Assembly (NCBI GenBank): GCA_030144725.1
Contig: JASKMD010000014.1
Coordinates: 5,011,370 to 5,075,369, forward strand
DNA: 64,000 nt
From: Haematococcus lacustris
Taxonomy: Eukaryota; Chlorophyta; Chlorophyceae; Chlamydomonadales; Haematococcaceae
Direction of reading: 5' to 3'
A program made the translations under genes and the position numbers. Below are positions 46,708 through 58,900 of the stretch, in pieces; position 1 is the first letter of the stretch, and every line of letters begins with the position of its first letter. The notes below the pieces were generated by a model that saw only the letters and a list, made by a program, of their open reading frames with translations, was not told the DNA's origin and ran no database searches.

Positions 46708-47631
46708 AGCTGCTGCCTGGGCCATGCCTGCACGCATCCCTATACATTTCATGTTTGGCTACACAATTGCAGGGTGAGGAGAGGGAGGGTGTGAGGCAGG
46801 CTGTTTCATTGCATTTGAAGTGCGATGCAGTTGCGTGGTTTTGAGGTGCAATGCAGTCGTCCTGTTGGCAGAAACTATCTCATCACACCTAATTGACCAG
46901 GTGGTGCTTGTTGAGCAGGTGTTCCCCGTCACCTTGATGTCTTGATACCTTGACCCTGATAATCTCAACCTTGTGCGCTAGGCTGCATTATCTGCACTGT
47001 GCTTGTTTGGTCCACGAGCTTGACATGGAAAGTGCTGCTAATCAGGTTGACAATCTTTGTAGTGTTGAGTGTGTTTGAGTGTATGTAGTGTTTGAGTATG
47101 TTGACTGCAGTTGCACTGCTGCATGTGCATGTCATAGTTGTGCCTGTGGCCGCAGCTGCAGTGGTTGAAGGGCAGTGGCAGGTGACAGTGGTTGTGTTCC
47201 ACACCAGGCGGGTTACCTGACACGTGGGTTTGCGAGTCTCAGCATGTTGTGTTCTGGACTGACTTGCGCTGCTCCTCCTCCTTGCGCTGCTCCTCCTCCT
47301 TGCTGATCTCAGGCTCGCATGGTGCTGAGGAGGGTGGCAGGGGGGTGGTGCTGACGGGGCACAGCTGCTGGACTATGACACGAAACTCGACAGATGGTTG
47401 ACTAATAACTACAAAGCTAAGAACATACACCTGTACCTGCACTAGGACGGCTGCACTCACTGTTAAACTGGTGTTGGTCTGTTGTCAATGTAACTGTTGT
47501 CAATGTGACTGCCAAGTGAGAGTGAGCGGCGTTGAGAGAGGAGACAGTCGCGAAGTTCCGTCTACTACAAAGCGCGATGAAGGGCAAGAGCTAAGCACCT
47601 GGCAGCAGCCACCCCAGCAGGCACCTCCCTG
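46708..47631. other. Intergenic, remnants of array spacer
   Basis: About 46830-46930 is a diverged copy of the spacer segment at 28500-28620 and 33250-33370. TGTTGTCAATGT is repeated in tandem near 47478-47511. No start exon for the downstream nuclease fragment could be identified. Confidence 0.45.
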
Positions 47632-48528
47632 GTGGCCATCCAGCGGCATGTGGCCGTCACCCTGGCCACTTGGGATGCAGTGTGGGAGGAGTACTTGCAT
47701 CCCAAGTGGGCAGAGCAGAGGATGAGGCTGTACGGCGCGCAGGGGAAGGTCCTGGAGCGCTACTTCAAGAAGGTGGGGGTGCAAAGGGTAGGGGGGGAGG
47801 GGCAGGGACAGATGGGGATGACTGCCCCACATGTGACCTGCTAGGTGCCCATGTCCCCAATCCTTCTAAGGATGTCATGCGCGGTGTGTGCCTTGTGCGC
47901 CATGCAGTTGGAGGAGGAGGCAGCAATTGAGTCCCAGAAGCGGTGGGGGACCCGCAAGCAGCTGGTGGTGTTCTTCGGCAACGCTGGCATTGGCACGCGG
48001 GGTGGGTGGGGGGCCAAGGCTGTGCTGCAGGCCTGCCGCAAGGTGGTGGAGAGGCCCAACAGCGGCAGGCCAACTGACAGGGTGCCAGGCAAGGTGGTGA
48101 CAGTGGATGAGTTCCGCACCAGCAGGGTCAGCTCAGCTATGAACAGCACCCAGCCCTGTGAGAGCAAGCTGGACCGCAGCAAGCCCACCAGGCCTGAGGG
48201 CTGGAAGCCCAAGGCAGGTCAGGTGCAGAACCGCTTGTTGCGGTCAGCCTGGAGCAAGCGGTTTGAGGCGCCAGTGCGGGGGCTCATGTGGTGCCCACAG
48301 CTGCACCAGGCCACCCCTGGTCACCTTGGCAAGTGGGTGGACAGGGACTGCAACGCAGCCCTCAACCTCCAGCGGGCAGGGGAGAGCAAGTGGCGCCCAG
48401 TGGAGCTGTGCAGGTGGGAACACCGAGGAAGGCTTCCTGCCCAGGGCAAGGAGTACCCAGCATTGGGCTTCAAGGAGCTGCGAGACCGAGCACCCAAGGC
48501 CCCATCCCAGCAGCCTGTAGCACAGTGA
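47632..48528 (+). CDS. Fanzor/TnpB-like RuvC nuclease, C-terminal half
   Basis: Fanzors are eukaryotic relatives of transposon TnpB, RNA-guided DNA endonucleases with a split RuvC fold. Two exons, 47632-47772 and 47908-48528, join in phase 0 (253 residues). Exon 1 reads TLATWDAVWEEYLHPKWAEQ; exon 2 has VVFFGNAGIGTRGGWG, then VVTVDEFRTS with the RuvC-II Glu, then VRGLMWCP, then WVDRDCNAALNL with the RuvC-III Asp, and a tail with KEYPALGFKELRD. The frame is clean. The Cys pair expected after RTS is replaced by Ser-Ser-Ala-Met, and only one Cys remains at WCP, so the zinc ribbon looks lost. No RuvC-I (DxG) exon or N-terminal recognition region was found upstream, and 47632 is GTG, not a real start. 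It is a 5'-truncated copy or its first exons lie in unrecognised sequence. Confidence 0.75.
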
Positions 48529-49914
48529 GCAATGCTGTTGCTTCCATCAGAGCATGTGTTTCATGCCAACATCGATCGCCTGACTCTCGCAAGGGGGGAG
48601 GGGTAGGAAATTAGGTATTGGTACCGGATGCTTGTTGCATACAAACATTTTGGATAACAGATAACACAGCCTCTACGCCTTAGTAGGGGAATAATGTGCT
48701 GATTTGCGCTCAGCCTAATGTGATGGAGCCGGTGTAGGGCCTAACGTGATGCCCCTTGGTGCTCATGCCCCAGCTGCAGCAGGGCTCAGACAGCCAGGCA
48801 CCCAGGCATCAGCTTGCAGGAGGACAGCCTGAACCCAGCACCCAGCCGATAGGCACCCAGGGCCAGAGCCACCAGGCCCACCTGCCCAGCAGCGCAGCCA
48901 GGCTGGTTGCAGGACACACCATGAGCGCACAGGGGAGAGGGGCTGTCGCTCGTTGTGGCTGTGGTCGCGGCTAGACAGGTCACCTCTGCCCGCTGGCGAA
49001 ACGTGGCTCCTGCCTTAGGCCCTGGAGCAGGAGGCCTGCGCACTGTCAAGGCTTGTGCTGAGCATGGGTGCCATTGCCACTAGGAGGCTATCGCCCCCTC
49101 CAGACATAGCACAGTTCAGGAACCCCTTCGCCACACAGGCCAACACAGCCCCATCTCAATATCTCAATCTCAAATTGAGGCAGCCGTGTTTGAATGTACG
49201 ATGTGGCAGTCGCACGACACTAGCGAATGTATACCTGTGTAAGACATGTGGCTGGCTGGCTCCAACCGCGCCGGTGTCAGTAGGTCACGAGCATACCTGG
49301 CCAGACGCAGGGTCGGGTTCGGCCTGCGACGGTTCCCCGTGAAAGCAGCCCCGTGAACTGCAACTGGAGACGGTTGACCCAGAGCACAGTCGCCGCTCAA
49401 GCACTGCTGCCATGATGTTGGCAGGGCGCGCTCGGGTGCAGGGTTTGCCGCCCTGCCGCACAACCCTTGTTATCGATGCAATCCGCACTGTCCCTGTAGC
49501 GCGTCGCGGCAGCGTGACAGCTGCAGCAAGGCGGCGCAGTCCCAAGAACGCATCCGAGGCTACCGAAAGAAGGAGCTCAGATGGGAAGGACTCGCCTGCA
49601 CGCCCGCGCAATGCTCCGTGAGGCATTGCAGACTCTCACCTGGTCCACCGTGCCCTCTGCGCAGTCTTTCTCTGTGTGTCAACCTGTGTACTTGATGCAT
49701 ATGGGCATTTTCGCTGCCTGGCTGAAGGCGAAAGCCAGGCTAGCTGTCAGAAGGGGAGGAGCTAGGTTGCTGCTGCTGCTGCCTTGGTCCCCTCCCTGCT
49801 GCTGCTGCTGCCTTGGTCCACTCCCTGCACCTCTGTCGGCCTGTAGGGGTGGGTGCACTGTGTGCTGCCTTCAGCCTCGCATGCCTTTGTCGCGACCCCT
49901 GCCCTTCCCTGCAG
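48529..49914. other. Region between the nuclease fragment and member F
   Basis: No gene is supported. The first 170 bp would be the place for a guide-RNA end if this element follows the TnpB/Fanzor pattern, but I see no clear structure. An open frame at 49412-49621 may be an unrecognised 5' exon of member F. Confidence 0.4.
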
Positions 49915-51102
49915 GCAGCCAACCAATGAGTCCCATAGTGCTGCCATGCTTCCCATTGTTCATCACTTACATGGTTTGATCCAGCAGCTGCAGCACAGCC
50001 AGCAGCAGTGGGTACGGAAGATATCTCCTGTCCTCTGCGAGTTTGAGGCTGCAGCATGCCGGTGGTACCAAGACATGACCAACCGCGTTGTGCGTGTTGA
50101 CATGGTCCGCCAAGAAGCAAACACTGCACGGCAGCAAGTGTGGCAGAGGATCCGGCATCTGGAGGCAGAGCTGAAGCGGACAGAGGAGGACATGGAGGAG
50201 ACTATGGCAGCACTCCAGCAGGCTGAGGCGGAGTGGCAGTCCTCAGAGCAGCGGGTGCAGACCCTGAGTACAGCTCAGCAGGCTGCCAAACAGCAGCTGG
50301 GCAATGCTCGTCAGCAAGTCAGGCAGCTGCAGGGTGAGCAGGGAAGGCAGCGAGTACTGGTGGCTAAGGAGAGGCACGAGCTGCTGAAGAAGGTGGAGAC
50401 TGCCCAGGCATGTGGCTGCTGGAGGCGATGTTGTGATGTTGTGCTGTAGTGCTGTTGTGCTGGTCATGGCATGCTGCTCCTGCCCGCTATCACATAATGC
50501 CGCAGCCTATGTCATCGTACATGGAGCTGTGATGCCTTAGTGGCTGGTAGCTGGCTGAGTAAATGCAGGGGTCAAATGACTGCAGGCGGTGATCAAGAGG
50601 CAGCAACAGAAGGCAATAAAGGAAGAGCAGCTGAGAAGGGAGGTGGCCTTTGCACAGGCAAGTGGCTGCTACATGCTGATTGGGCTGCTTTCATTCATGT
50701 TATCGGTTGTACTGTGCATCACACCCAAGACGTCAGTCTATGGACAGCAGTTGGATGGCAGGCAAGGGCTGGACAACATCAACCTCTCACCATGTGCAAG
50801 ATGTTTCAGGGCCCTATGTTTGTTATCAGCTCGCCACAAATCGTGCCTGTCAGCCGTGCCTGTCAAGGCCAGCATGTGAGCCTAGGTATGCCTGACACCA
50901 GTGGCTGCCTTGACGCAACAGCAGCAGGACGCCACAAGCTGCATGTCATGAACACCCTTACCTGGCACCTGAATAGGCCCAGGCATCTGACCTGCAGCAG
51001 GACCTGGCCAGGGAGCGGGAGGAGATGGAGATGATGGAGGAGCGGCTGTCAGCAGCCAATGCGGCAGAGGAGGACATGCTGGCAGACATGCGCGCCATCA
51101 AG
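49915..51102 (+). CDS. Coiled-coil family, member F (partial), with two GC-AG introns
   Basis: Function unknown. Exons 49915-50407, 50586-50657 and 50977-51102 keep phase. The first begins in phase 2 after a CAG acceptor, exactly like the LPQTVHELH exon of the other members, and carries PIVHHLHGLIQQLQ and a long coil (LEAELKRTEEDMEETMAALQ). The second is AVIKRQQQKAIKEEQLRREV. The third is the REREEMEMMEERLSAANAAEED coil, almost identical to D1. Both donors read GCATGT and GCAAGT, so the introns are GC-AG. The helical domain and later exons are absent; the next 200 bp hold only degraded Gln-codon remnants. No 5' exon with the Cys knuckle was found. Confidence 0.5.
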
Positions 51103-51570
51103 GTGCTGCTATGCTATATCATGGAGACACACGGACAGACACAAGCCTTGCTCAAAGACTGGTACTGTTGCTGCTGTGAGATCGCCTGCCACTGCCTGAC
51201 TGCCTCCACACCGCACTGGCTATTACTTGTTGTCACTGCCTCCCACATGCCCAGTCCCAACTTCCCCTGCTCACCAGCAGCAGCAGCAGCTGTTTAGGCC
51301 CTGACAACGACAGGGAAGAGATTCAGGCCCAGACGCAACTGGGTGAGCAAGCTTACATTTGGGCGCAAAGTCTGCTGTCTGCTGTCACCCACCACCACCA
51401 CCTAGCCACCCACCGCCGCCTGTGTCACCCACCACCACCTAGCCTCTTGCTGTTGTGGCTAAAGGCTCATGGCATGTTGTGCATCACGCTGTCCACATGC
51501 TGGACCCATGCCCTGGTAGTGAAGTAATGCATCCAAAGCAAGTCCAAAGCAAGTAATGCATGCATGGAAC

Positions 51571-51705
51571 ATGAAGCGGCAGGGGCGCTGGTTGCAGGTG
51601 CAGCTGAGTGAGCTGATGGCTGCGGCAAAGGCTGTGTGGTGTGAGGTGAAGACCCTGGTGCCAGGCGGGGGTAATGGTGGTAACGGGGATGGTCGTGGCC
51701 CTTGA
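51571..51705 (+). CDS. Small ORF (44 aa)
   Basis: ATG-to-TGA frame reading MKRQGRWLQVQLSELMAAAK and a Gly/Asn-rich end. No family is recognised; it may be a stray exon of the array. Confidence 0.2.
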   Translation: MKRQGRWLQVQLSELMAAAKAVWCEVKTLVPGGGNGGNGDGRGP

Positions 51706-51865
51706 CCTCCCAGGCATACGTCAGCTAGCAAGTGGCTGGCAACTGTCAGCAGGGCATGCGGACGTAACTCACCACTGCGACCAACCACGTGGTTAGCATA
51801 TCATAGGTTGGCACTTAGTGAGTCATGGCCAATGAGTTCGAGTCTTTGTCAGCTTGCCTTTGTGA

Positions 51866-52171
51866 ATGTGTCGCAATGTGATTAGTGATTCATGGACGTC
51901 TATACGGACGCGACGGAGCTTGCCGAAGAGACCCGACAATGCTTACAACATGTACTGCAGCCCCTGCCGACCTAATTACAAGCCTACATTGCAGGTCTGG
52001 CCTCACATGCCAGTAGAAACAGGTTCTATTTATTGCAACGCCCACCCCTTGCCCCTAGGTTGTCAGCAGCATTGCGAGTGCTACGGCCAGTGCAATTGTT
52101 GGACAACTGCACTTGCCTTCAAGCAGGAGCTAAGCAGCTGCACCATGGGCCCATGCTCAGAATATGCTTAA
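51866..52171 (+). CDS. Cys-rich ORF, possibly a diverged 5' fragment of the family
   Basis: A frame ending at TAA has dense cysteines (GCQQHCECYGQCNCW, then CTMGPC). Just upstream, TTACAAGCCTACATTGCAG resembles the first-exon end plus acceptor of C and D1 with most of the intron missing, so this may be a relic of the knuckle exon. Start and function are uncertain. The rest of 51103-52872 holds no supported gene. Confidence 0.3.
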   Translation: MCRNVISDSWTSIRTRRSLPKRPDNAYNMYCSPCRPNYKPTLQVWPHMPVETGSIYCNAHPLPLGCQQHCECYGQCNCWTTALAFKQELSSCTMGPCSEYA

Positions 52172-52782
52172 TAGATATGGAACACACCGAGCTACTCCAC
52201 CGCCAGCACGCAAGCCCCATCCCCAGCAGCCCTCCCTCCAACCTAGCCTAATCCTCAGCTCACTTCAACTTCGCAAGGCTACTTGACTGATGTACGTCAC
52301 TGCTGTCGAGTTGACAATGTCAACACAGCAGCATGCAAGGAGCTGTGACACCTCGACACACTTGCCATGCATTCTGTGAGGCGCACCCCTGTTGGTACAT
52401 GTGGCGCGCGGCACACTTCACATGCATTTCCTGTGAGGCTAATTTCCGAGTCAGGCTTCCAATCGTGCATGGGACGGCACGATGGCAAGTGTGCATGTGT
52501 GTGTGTCCATCAAGGCAGTACTATGCATACAGCAAAGATGCTGCGAGCAGTACTATGGGGAGCAACTGAGCATGACAAATGAAGCAGCAGGCAAGGTCAA
52601 AGATCACATTAGCACTTGCGTTGGTTGGACAAGCGTTCAGCGATCTGTGTAGTAAGGAGCTGCCGGGCAGCTGGCAGCGGTGCGATCGTGTTGCACGGAG
52701 CAAGTGCAGCCGGACTTGCTGCCATCAAAGCCGTCAGGGCCACAGCAGCGGTCCAGATCCACACCCTTCCAGTTCCACCTAG

Positions 52783-52786
<4 letters not shown>

Positions 52787-52813
<27 letters not shown>
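52787..52813. repeat. CAG x9 microsatellite
   Basis: Nine perfect CAG units in the 3' flank of the flavin oxidase gene. Confidence 0.95.
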
Positions 52814-52872
52814 AGGCACGGACAGTGGAAAGGATGGAGGGAGCAGCAGCTCCACTCCCAGCAGCAACAGCA

Positions 52873-55871
52873 TTAGCAGTGAGCATGGTAGGCGGCTGCA
52901 TGCAGCATCTTCCCAGTTGCCCACCTATCTGCGGCATTGTCCTTGAACTTGCTGCTGGGGTCCAGCTGCCGCAGGGCACACCCAAAGTGGCACCAGTTGA
53001 TGCCAAACTCCTTGTCGCCGTGCCAGCAGCCCTTGTCGGGCCAGCCAGCCTTGCCCCAGTGCAGCCGCCCACCTGCCCCACTCAGCCCACTAGAGCCGCA
53101 GTTAGGGTTGGACCTGCACAAGGGTGTTGAGGCATGAGGCTCAGGGCGAGGTTGTGAAGGGTGGAGGGGTGAAGGGCATGAGGCAAGAAGTGAGGAGGTC
53201 AGTGGGTGAGGGTGTGAAGGGCCAGGGGCAAGAGGTCCGACATCAGGCTGGAGGATGGGCTGGGCCAACAGCTGCTGCCCCTGTATGCTGCTGTGCTTGC
53301 AAACCGCAGCCAGCCGAGGCCCTGGTGCCACCCCTGCCAGCCTGCATGACCCTGAGGCTCACATGCCCTGCATGTGTCTGGTGCCCAGCAGCTGACCTGA
53401 GGTATGCCATGATGGCTTTGAACTGCGCGTTGGTCCTGCGCCCCGTGTTGTAGTAGACATAGTCCTCAAGGTTGATGTACATGTGAGGCTCGTCATCTGC
53501 AGCAACCCCAACAGCTGCCTCACTCAGCTGCCTCACTCAGCCCATGGCCAGGCATTGCATGTGGACGCAGGTTATGAGTGGATGAGCTTCCAGGGCAAGA
53601 GCGCAGCAGAGGAGATGAACAGCATGCAGTCAGCAGAGGGTGCCAGTCACACAGCTACATGCAGATGCTTAGCACAGCTTCACCACCCTGCAGGCTTCTG
53701 ACATGTGCTTAGTCTTTCCTGCCCAGGTGTGAGACGGAACCTGTGACCACTGCCTCCTTGACTGCAAACTGGAGGACTTGTGACATGTGATGTGCGGCCA
53801 AGGGCATTTGTTGCTCAGTGATCTGTAGCCACTGCCTTGCAGGCTAAACATACAGTCTCTGGCATGAACTCTGGCTTCCCATCAGCATGTGACATGTGCA
53901 TGCGCATGGCCCTACCATCCATGCCTGGGAAGGTACGCAATTGGCCTCGAGCATGTGATAGTGCCCAGCCTCTGCCCCTCCGCTGTACGCATCACTCACA
54001 GGTCAGGCCCAGCAGCGCGTCCTCCTTGCCAATGACCCGGATGAGGGGAGCGGTGCGAAAGCCCTTATCTGCTGCCCGGGTGGAAGGCTTGGAGCTGTCT
54101 ATGTCCCCGCCATAGGCCAGGTCTAGCACCCCAGCCAGGCAGTCCGCTGCCTTCCTCAGGGGAAAGGCCACCTCGTACTGGAGAGGGCAGGCAGGCAGCA
54201 GGCATTGGGCAACATGCATGCGCACGCCATCAGCCTGAATGCCTTGAACAGGATGCATGGTTGCATGGATGCAGCTGCATGCATTGGTGGGAAATGCAGG
54301 CCAGCAGCAACAGTAGCAACAGTGTGAGCAGTGACCGCGTGCCTCCAGCAGCCATGTGCCGCCAGCAGCCATTGGTGGGAAGTGTGTTGACTAGCGGTGT
54401 CATGCAAAGCAGCACCAGCAGCGCCATAGAGCAGCACACACCCACACACACACATACACTTCCAACCAGGTAGTCCCACCTGGCCAGCACAAATGTCATA
54501 AACTAGCAATGTCATGCAAAGCATCACAAGCACTGCCAAAGAGCAGCACACCTGTCCCACCTGGCCTTTACACACACACACACACACCGCTGCACAGCCT
54601 AGGTAGTGTGGAGGGTGCTGCTGCTGGCCTGCAGGTGATGAGACCACGACCCTCCACAGGCCTGGCATGACCTCAGGCTGCTAGTGCGCACCTGGTCAAA
54701 CAGCACCGTCTTGATGGTGAGCTCGTAGATTTCTGGCTCTTTCAGGTATGCTCTGCAGGAGAAGCAGGAACAGCAGCAGCAGCAGCAGCAACAGTGGTAA
54801 GGTTGAGGCCCACTCACACATCATGTGCACGCGCTGACCGACCTGAGTGTGAATTGCCCTGGTCCTGTGCTGGCTGTGTTGGGCGCAAGCAAGGCAGGGC
54901 GATTAAGGCCAGGACAGAGCCAGGTCTGAACTGTACAGGCCAAACCAGGGCCAGGTCAGGTGTTGGGCACAAGCCAGGTCAGGGCGGTGAAGGCCTAGGA
55001 CAAGTCAGGTCAGGTGTTGGGCACAAGCGGTTAGAGAGCAGGCCACCAGGGCGACAGGTTCCATAGGCCAAGCCCCACACACAGCAGCCAGTGGCAGCAG
55101 TCCACTCACGCGGTGGCCTCCACTGTAGCGTTGTAGGCGATGGACATCACTCCTACGCGGCTGACCTCCAGCAGCCCAGGGGCTGAGGCAGGCAGGCCGT
55201 ACATCACTGCAGCAAGCAAAACAGCATAATGCTGGCATTAGGAGCATGGCTGGCCGGCGCTTGGCCCACTTTACAGTGGCTGCAGGTAGGTTTGCCAATG
55301 CTTTAGTCACTCTTGCCACTCTTGGCACTGCTCTTGCACTGCTCTACATTCATGCACTGCTTGTGCCACTGACTCATTCACACACTGCAAGCGGCATTGA
55401 AGGCATATTCTGCTGGTTTGTCTGATTTGTCTGATTCTCTGGCGGCATGTGCAGGAGGCAAGGAGGTTTGGCCACAGCCAGCACCTACTATTAGCCATCC
55501 TAGGGGCAGGAGGCTTCCAGGTCATGCCTGATGCCACCGGGTTCAGGGGCTCGTCACCACTCTGCCCAAAGCGCCCAAACATGCGGTACAGGGCCTGACG
55601 CCCAGGCTCTACGCTGCTGCCGCTGCTGGTGCGGGGCAGGGTGAAGGGTGCGTTGACCTGCTGCTGCAGCACAAACTCAGTGTCCTCCTGCAGCAGCACC
55701 ATCAGGGGCAGCAGCAGTGGCAGGTATAGCAGAAGCAGTAGGAACAGCAGATGCAGCAGCAGCACTAGCAACACCAACAGCATCATGGCTTACATGGCCA
55801 CTGCTAGACCGTGGCCTTGGCTCCTGAGAGACTACTAAACAGGGCCCAGCGTCCTAGGCCAACTGGGGTAA

Positions 55872-55959
<88 letters not shown>

Positions 55960-58900
55960 GCTGCCGCTGCCGCTGCCGCCGCTGCTGCTGCTGTGTGCCG
56001 CCGCTGCCGCCGCTGCCGTGTGGCCAAGCGGTTGTGAGGCCCAGCTTGAAAAGCCTCCTTCCAGACAGCCTAGTGACGGGCTGCTGGCTGCCTGGCCCAC
56101 CTCCAGGCCATTGTCCCCTCTGCCTTCCCCGCTCAGCTCATCCCATCCCTGCCACTATATCCTATCCCTGCCGCTGTAGGGGCCTGATGCTGACGAGCCC
56201 TGCAAGCCCATTGCCCCTCACCCAGGCGTCTTTTGTCAAGCCACCCGGTGCACTGAAGCTGACTGGCTTGAGCGGCAGGTCTTGAACTCGCTGTAGAGAC
56301 TTGTCCTGTGGGCAGGGCAGTAGTTGGATGTTGAGAGCGCCAGATGTCAGATGTTATTGACACCAGGAGCAGATGTTGCGCAAAGTGCAACATACCTCCA
56401 CTAGCTGCCACTGCCAAGGCATGGACTCTGCATGCTGCAGGCTACAGTGTTGGAAGTAGGGGTATGCAGGGCGAGGTAGGCAGGGGAGCAGGAAGCAGGG
56501 GAGGAAGGGGTATCCAGTTCAGAGAGCTCACCTGCAGCAGTTGCTGGCTAGTCTGATACACAGTGGTGTTCTGTGGCACATAGCTGGCCAGCACTGCCTG
56601 CCGGGTGGCTAGGTCTGGTGCATCGCCCCGGGTGAAGGACACCATCATGAACTGCGGGCAGCACACAAAGAAGAGTGAGGTGAAGCACGACCTTGGTGCA
56701 CTAAGCTGATTCGGGGCATGGGGCCCGTGGCAGGGCGAGCGGGCCGGCACAGTAAGCTCGCGAAGGGTTGGGCGCACCTCCGACCGTTGCGGCAACCAGA
56801 AAAACTCCGTCTCGTTCAGCCAGCCGGGGTGGCTGCCTTGCTCCGCTGAAGTTTGGACTTCCCGCATCAGGTTCACAAAAGCGGACGCGGGCATCAAGCG
56901 CAGGCGGCGCGTGACGGGCTCTTCCCGAACGATTCGCATCTTCAGCTGCGTGATAATGCCCAGCTTGCCCACTGACACGCGAGCCGCGCGCATGAGGAAC
57001 GGGTGCGAGGCTGGCGTCAGCGTGACCAGGCTGCCGTTGGCCACCACCATCTGCACCTCCAACACCTGCGAGGGGCGAGCCCAGCAGCCGTTGCATGCAC
57101 CCGTTGCCCTCATCAGTCGGGCCTGCTCTGCTCTTCCCGAAGGACCTGGCTGGCCCTGTGGCTCACCTGGTTTGACATAGTGCCCCACTTCAGGCTGCTG
57201 CCGTGGGTGCCTGTTGAGACTGCCCCGCCAACAGTCTGGTACACATACCATGGGAAGGCAGGCTGCACAGCACATCAGGCAAGCAGCACAAATGCGTTTG
57301 GTTTGGAGTGGCACCCTTTACTCCTGGCTGTCCTGAAGTGGCCAGGGCAGCAGCCACCCGCCATGACATTGCTGCTGAGCTGTTGATACTAGTTCGCTAA
57401 CACAGCTCGAAAAGTTCCACTAGTGTGTCCTTGCCTGCTGGCCAGCCCATTACACCTGCTGGTCACACCCTGGTCACACGCCAGGAGTCTCACCAGGGTC
57501 CAGCCAGCAGGTGCCTTGGCCGTGACATAGCTGGACAGGTAGTTCAACAGGTCGATGGTGATGACGCCCGCATCTACCTGCACACCACTCATTACATCAC
57601 ACATCACACCACCCATCACTCCACCAGCCACACCGACCCCGACACATCTGAAGATAGATAGCAGATAGATAGCTGACAATAGCTGACGGCACCAGGAGCC
57701 CAACACCTCTGATGCCTGTGTGCCCACTAAGGAGCCAGTGTCCCCTGCAGCAGCTCGGTTGCCCGCGTGAGCCGTTTGTTGTGCACATGCGGATGACCAG
57801 GCCCTAGCTGCTATGATGCCTGCTGGCAGGCCCTGCACACTGTAGCTGCCAAGGAGCAAGTTGGCAGCTCAAACCCACTGTAGCTGCCAGGGAGAAGGTT
57901 GGCACCCTCAAACTGTGAGCCTCATCATCAAGGCAGCTGGGTTAGGGTTAGGGTTAGGGTTAGGGTTAGTGTGCAGAGGTGCGCTGTTGAACTGTGGACA
58001 GCTGTGCCGTACTCAGATGTGCGCTGTTGGACGCGTGCTGGAGGCAAAGGGGACAGCTGCCATAATGGCTGAAGACACCCACACACACACCTACACACAC
58101 ACCAGACTGGGCGGCACGGCCACATGTGCCGCTGCCTGCCCAGATCAGCAGCACCCTTCAACACTGTGCAAACTCATGTCCAGCGTGTGCCAGTCTAGCT
58201 CATGCAGCAGCACGAGTGCGCTCACCAGCACTGCCTCCTCATCCTCCAGCACCTTGATCTTCAATGGCCGCAGCGCGGTCATCATGATGTTCACAGACGA
58301 GCTCTGGCTCTTGCCAGAGCCCGACTGGGCTACTACAGCTTGCTTGGTAGTGCTGGCGTCAGGGTTGGCACAGAAGAAGGGCTACAGGCACAGGCAAGTG
58401 TTGAGCAGGTGTGCAGAGTCGCCAAGGTTCAGCATTGAGCAAGTCATCAGGCAATGGCAGCACAGAAGCAGAGTGGTATGTTCTGTCAGGGCTAGGGAAA
58501 GCCCAGCCATGCCAACTGGATATCGTCTCTGCTTGCAAAACTCAGACTGGGGTGGCAGCCATTATGGCTTTCACCTTGTTCCAACTATGGCCAGCGCCAT
58601 TGGCCTTGACATGGTCATGCAACCGCACTGCATCTTGCACGTCTTGCACGGTGGCAGGCCTGGGAACAGAGGGTGGCACAAGGCGACAGAGCTCGCTCGC
58701 TGTGTTTTTTTTTTTTTTTTTTTTTTTTTGAGAGAAAGAGATTACAGGAGAAAGAAAGCGCTGTGTGTGGCTGCCGCCTGGTGTGCCTCTCCCCGGATAT
58801 CGATGCGGCGTCCTGGTTGACTCACCGCACGATCAGCGTGCGAGTGTCGCACACATACTCGTTTTGGAAGTTCGAAAGGTCCTGCGAGGTCAGCAATTCG

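Noticed and set aside
55811..56179. Plus-strand frame with a poly-Leu run resembling a signal peptide
   Set aside because: It is the CTG microsatellite within an intron of the minus-strand oxidase gene.
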